Of a stretch of 64,000 nucleotides of DNA, positions 63,903 through 64,000 are shown in pieces; position 1 is the stretch's first letter; each line of letters begins with the position of its first letter. The position numbers were made by a program, and so were the translations under genes. Location of the stretch: NCBI RefSeq assembly GCF_019598945.1, contig NZ_CP080598.1, positions 2,232,001 to 2,296,000 of the forward strand. The letters run 5' to 3'. Origin of the DNA: Sphaerospermopsis torques-reginae ITEP-024 (GTDB taxonomy: Bacteria > Cyanobacteriota > Cyanobacteriia > Cyanobacteriales > Nostocaceae). The notes under the pieces are model-generated. The model ran no database searches, had not been told where the DNA came from, and saw nothing but the letters and a program-made list of their open reading frames with translations.

Positions 63903-64000
63903 ATGAACAAATTACTGACTATTGCTATTCCCACTTATAATCGTGCAGATTTACTAGATAAGCAACTAGAGTGGTTATCTCAAGCTATTAAAGGTTATGA
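63903..64000 (+). CDS. Family 2 glycosyltransferase, partial
   Basis: The first 32 codons of a gene cut by the window edge: MNKLLTIAIPTYNRADLLDK is the typical GT2 start with its nucleotide-binding IPTYNR motif. Fourth gene of the sugar cluster, in the same direction, 122 bases after the epimerase gene. It probably transfers the sugar produced by the upstream genes. Confidence 0.85.
   Translation, partial: MNKLLTIAIPTYNRADLLDKQLEWLSQAIKGY

Overview
The window is chromosomal DNA of a cyanobacterium, most probably a filamentous heterocyst-forming one (Nostocales, Anabaena/Dolichospermum/Aphanizomenon type). The evidence is petN (cytochrome b6f), psb27 (photosystem II assembly), a heme oxygenase feeding phycobilin synthesis, an FO synthase subunit, a HetP-family heterocyst protein and a PatA-like PATAN/receiver regulator. 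The DNA is AT-rich, carries many HIP1 octamers (GCGATCGC) and is full of short tandem heptamer repeats, both typical of this group. I see no rRNA, tRNA, CRISPR array or intact insertion sequence.

Layout. 1-8.1 kb: a MazEF-type toxin-antitoxin pair, a petN micro-operon, a GT2-GtrA glycosyltransferase, cofH, psb27, a GHL10-type glycosidase, a kinase fragment and a PIN/AbrB pair. 8.3-22.7 kb: housekeeping and redox genes (ho1, glmM, 1-Cys peroxiredoxin, cysteine synthase, PRX-like2 protein, [2Fe-2S] thioredoxin-like protein, YgfZ, mtnP), a catalytically substituted caspase-like protein and sat. 23.3-32.5 kb: accessory genes (Panacea-type pair, DUF4258/YgiT pair, Rpn/DUF2887, DUF29, Uma2) around mnmA and the nnr gene. 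33.4-40.9 kb: mutL, a rhodanese lacking its cysteine, an adenosine deaminase homologue, purA, rplY and a kinase/ATPase fusion. 41-46.3 kb: two Uma2 genes, a locus centred on a membrane Ser/Thr kinase, and small conserved proteins. 46.6-52.3 kb: a GH116 glucosidase, then about 2 kb of decayed DNA leading into hetP. 52.4-60 kb: a MalK/UgpC-type ATPase, a PatA-like regulator and a vWA-PP2C-kinase/TPR signalling triad. 60.5-64 kb: the start of a sugar/glycan cluster (rfbF, an LhgO-type oxidase, a sugar epimerase/dehydratase, a GT2 running off the edge).

The most notable themes are: (1) a mobile and repetitive layer, including two 219-bp MITE copies of which one is nested in another repeat, a 162-bp MITE with a perfect 8-bp target duplication, and a four-copy element made of two complementary heptamer arrays; (2) several proteins with lost catalytic residues (caspase, rhodanese); (3) decayed genes (stop-interrupted, fragmentary); (4) a HetR-site-like palindrome upstream of hetP; (5) a TerY-P-like triad and a separate poorly characterised kinase locus. 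Functional calls come from reading motifs by eye; no database search was possible.
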